From CALJUZ01 sp003387805 (GTDB lineage Bacteria > Bacillota > Limnochordia > Limnochordales > ZCTH02-B6), in contig CALJUZ010000053.1 of the NCBI GenBank assembly GCA_937975235.1, positions 1-25,577 on the forward strand: 25,577 bases of DNA, given 5' to 3'. Positions within the stretch are counted from its first letter, which is position 1; every line of letters begins with the position of its first letter. The position numbers and the translations under genes are program-made. The notes beneath the pieces were generated by a model that did not search any database, was not told the origin of the DNA, and saw only the letters and a list, made by a program, of their open reading frames with translations. Positions 24,710 through 25,577 of the stretch are shown piece by piece.

Positions 24710-25540
24710 TTGGCAGCCAACGGCCGGGCCGGGTACGTGGGCCGGCAGCCGTCGACGCCCGGAAAAGTCATTCGGCAAGGGCGTTTGTTCGACCGGCGCT
24801 CGGGTCGGTCGGTCATCGTGGCGATTGACCACGCCTTGGATCACGGCATGATTCAGGGCCTGGAGGACATGGAGCGGCTGCTGACGTCGCTGGTGGCGGC
24901 GGAGCCGGACGGGCTGCTGGTGCGGCCGGCGACACTGAAGCAGTATGCTTCGCTGCTGGCCCGGCGGGGCGGGCCGGCGCTCATTGCGGCGCTGGACTCC
25001 CGCATGACGGCTTCGGTGCCGGGCGGCGAAGTCATGGGCGAGGAGCACGTGCTGGCGACGCAGGTGGAGGAGGCGCTGGCGCTGGGCGCCGACGCCGTGA
25101 AAGTGCTGCTTATTTTCGGGCGCAAAGACCTGCACGTGCACGCCATGAATTTGCACCGGGTGGCCCGGGTCATCGCGGAGGCCGAAAAGCTGGGCGTGCC
25201 CGTCATGGTGGAAACGGTGCTCTGGGGCCTGAGCATCCCGAAGGAGCGGCGGCACGATCCCGGGCTCATTCCGCACATTTGCCGCATCGGGGCGGAGCTG
25301 GGGGCCGACATCGTGAAAGCGCCGTACGCGCCGGGCGTATACCGGGAACTGACGGCGCGGCTGCCCGTGCCCGTGGTCATTTTGGGCGGCGACGTCACGG
25401 GCGAGGAGGCCATGTACGAGACGGTGGCGCAGGCCGTGGCCGAGGGCGCGGCGGGCGTGGCCATCGGGCGCAATGTGTTCCAGGCCGAATCGCCGGCCCG
25501 GGTGACGGCCCGGCTGCTGGAAATCGTGCACGGCGCCTGA
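24710..25540 (+). CDS. Class I aldolase of the DhnA/LacD/FbaB type, probable DKGP aldolase
   Basis: A 276-residue TIM-barrel aldolase. By position it should split 2-deoxy-5-keto-D-gluconate-6-phosphate, the product of IolC, into dihydroxyacetone phosphate and malonate semialdehyde. In Bacillus this step uses IolJ, a zinc class II aldolase; here the marks are those of Schiff-base class I enzymes: VIVAIDHALDHGM, GADAVKVLLIFG, VPVMVETVLWG, the likely Schiff-base lysine K203 in DIVKAPYAPG, and the phosphate-binding ends VVILGGDVTGEEA and GVAIGRNVFQ. Sulfo-sugar, tagatose and aminohydroxy-heptulose synthases share this fold, so function rests on context. TTG at 24710 has AGGAG (24697-24701) at 8 bases; GTG at 24701 and the frame from 24653 are less likely. 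Confidence 0.82.
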   Translation: MAANGRAGYVGRQPSTPGKVIRQGRLFDRRSGRSVIVAIDHALDHGMIQGLEDMERLLTSLVAAEPDGLLVRPATLKQYASLLARRGGPALIAALDSRMTASVPGGEVMGEEHVLATQVEEALALGADAVKVLLIFGRKDLHVHAMNLHRVARVIAEAEKLGVPVMVETVLWGLSIPKERRHDPGLIPHICRIGAELGADIVKAPYAPGVYRELTARLPVPVVILGGDVTGEEAMYETVAQAVAEGAAGVAIGRNVFQAESPARVTARLLEIVHGA

Positions 25541-25577
25541 GGCATGGCCCGGCGGCATATCGTGCACGGCGCCTGAG
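25523..25577. repeat. 19-bp direct repeat at the window edge
   Basis: ATCGTGCACGGCGCCTGAG at 25523-25541, covering the last codons and stop of the aldolase gene, is repeated exactly at 25559-25577, the last bases of the window. The period is 36 bp. It could be a real short duplication or an assembly artefact at a contig end. Confidence 0.7.

Overview
The window is about 25.6 kb of very GC-rich bacterial DNA with densely packed genes. GTG and TTG starts are frequent and follow strong Shine-Dalgarno (SD) sequences of the GGAGGAGG type. Bacillus-like traits are an iolB/C/D/E/G set, a CcpA-like LacI regulator, cre-like operators, a membrane-anchored DsbA with a VKOR partner, and an MCP with a Gram-positive-like layout. 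Together they suggest a high-GC, deep-branching Bacillota (Limnochordia, Symbiobacteriia or Thermaerobacter type). That placement is inference, because no rRNA or other marker gene is present. No tRNA, rRNA, insertion sequence or CRISPR array was seen.

Left part (1-10850): a 5'-truncated PD-(D/E)XK nuclease of clearly lower GC; a family 2 glycosyltransferase with a C-terminal Rossmann-like domain; a chemoreceptor; a DsbA-like thioredoxin plus VKOR oxidative-folding pair closed by a strong terminator; an HD-GYP protein; a GAF / degenerate GGDEF / PAS / HD-GYP protein; a CDP-alcohol phosphatidyltransferase-like membrane protein; and an NYN-domain putative RNase behind a good sigma-A-type promoter. 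Chemoreceptor plus two HD-GYP proteins points to motility and c-di-GMP signalling.

Right part (10882-25577): a LacI regulator is read leftwards. Divergent from it, every gene from 12480 to 25540 points rightwards: a CUT1-type ABC transporter (binding protein, two permeases, ATPase), a cytoplasmic glycerophosphodiester phosphodiesterase (GDPD) with an unrecognised N-terminal domain, then iolD, iolB, an iolG-like dehydrogenase, iolE, iolC and a class I DhnA/LacD-type aldolase. Two near-identical 14-bp operators (TGGAAGCGCTTCCA before the transporter, TGGAAGCGCTTACA before iolD) tie transporter, GDPD and inositol genes into one regulon.

The most interesting reading is a pathway for an inositol-containing phosphodiester such as glycerophosphoinositol. 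The compound would be imported intact, cleaved inside the cell by the GDPD to glycerol-3-phosphate and myo-inositol, and the inositol degraded by the Iol enzymes to dihydroxyacetone phosphate and malonate semialdehyde. No iolA is visible, but the window stops just after the aldolase. Between the binding-protein and permease genes lies a terminator-like hairpin whose loop is perfectly complementary to the bases just before the permease start codon, a possible RNA switch.
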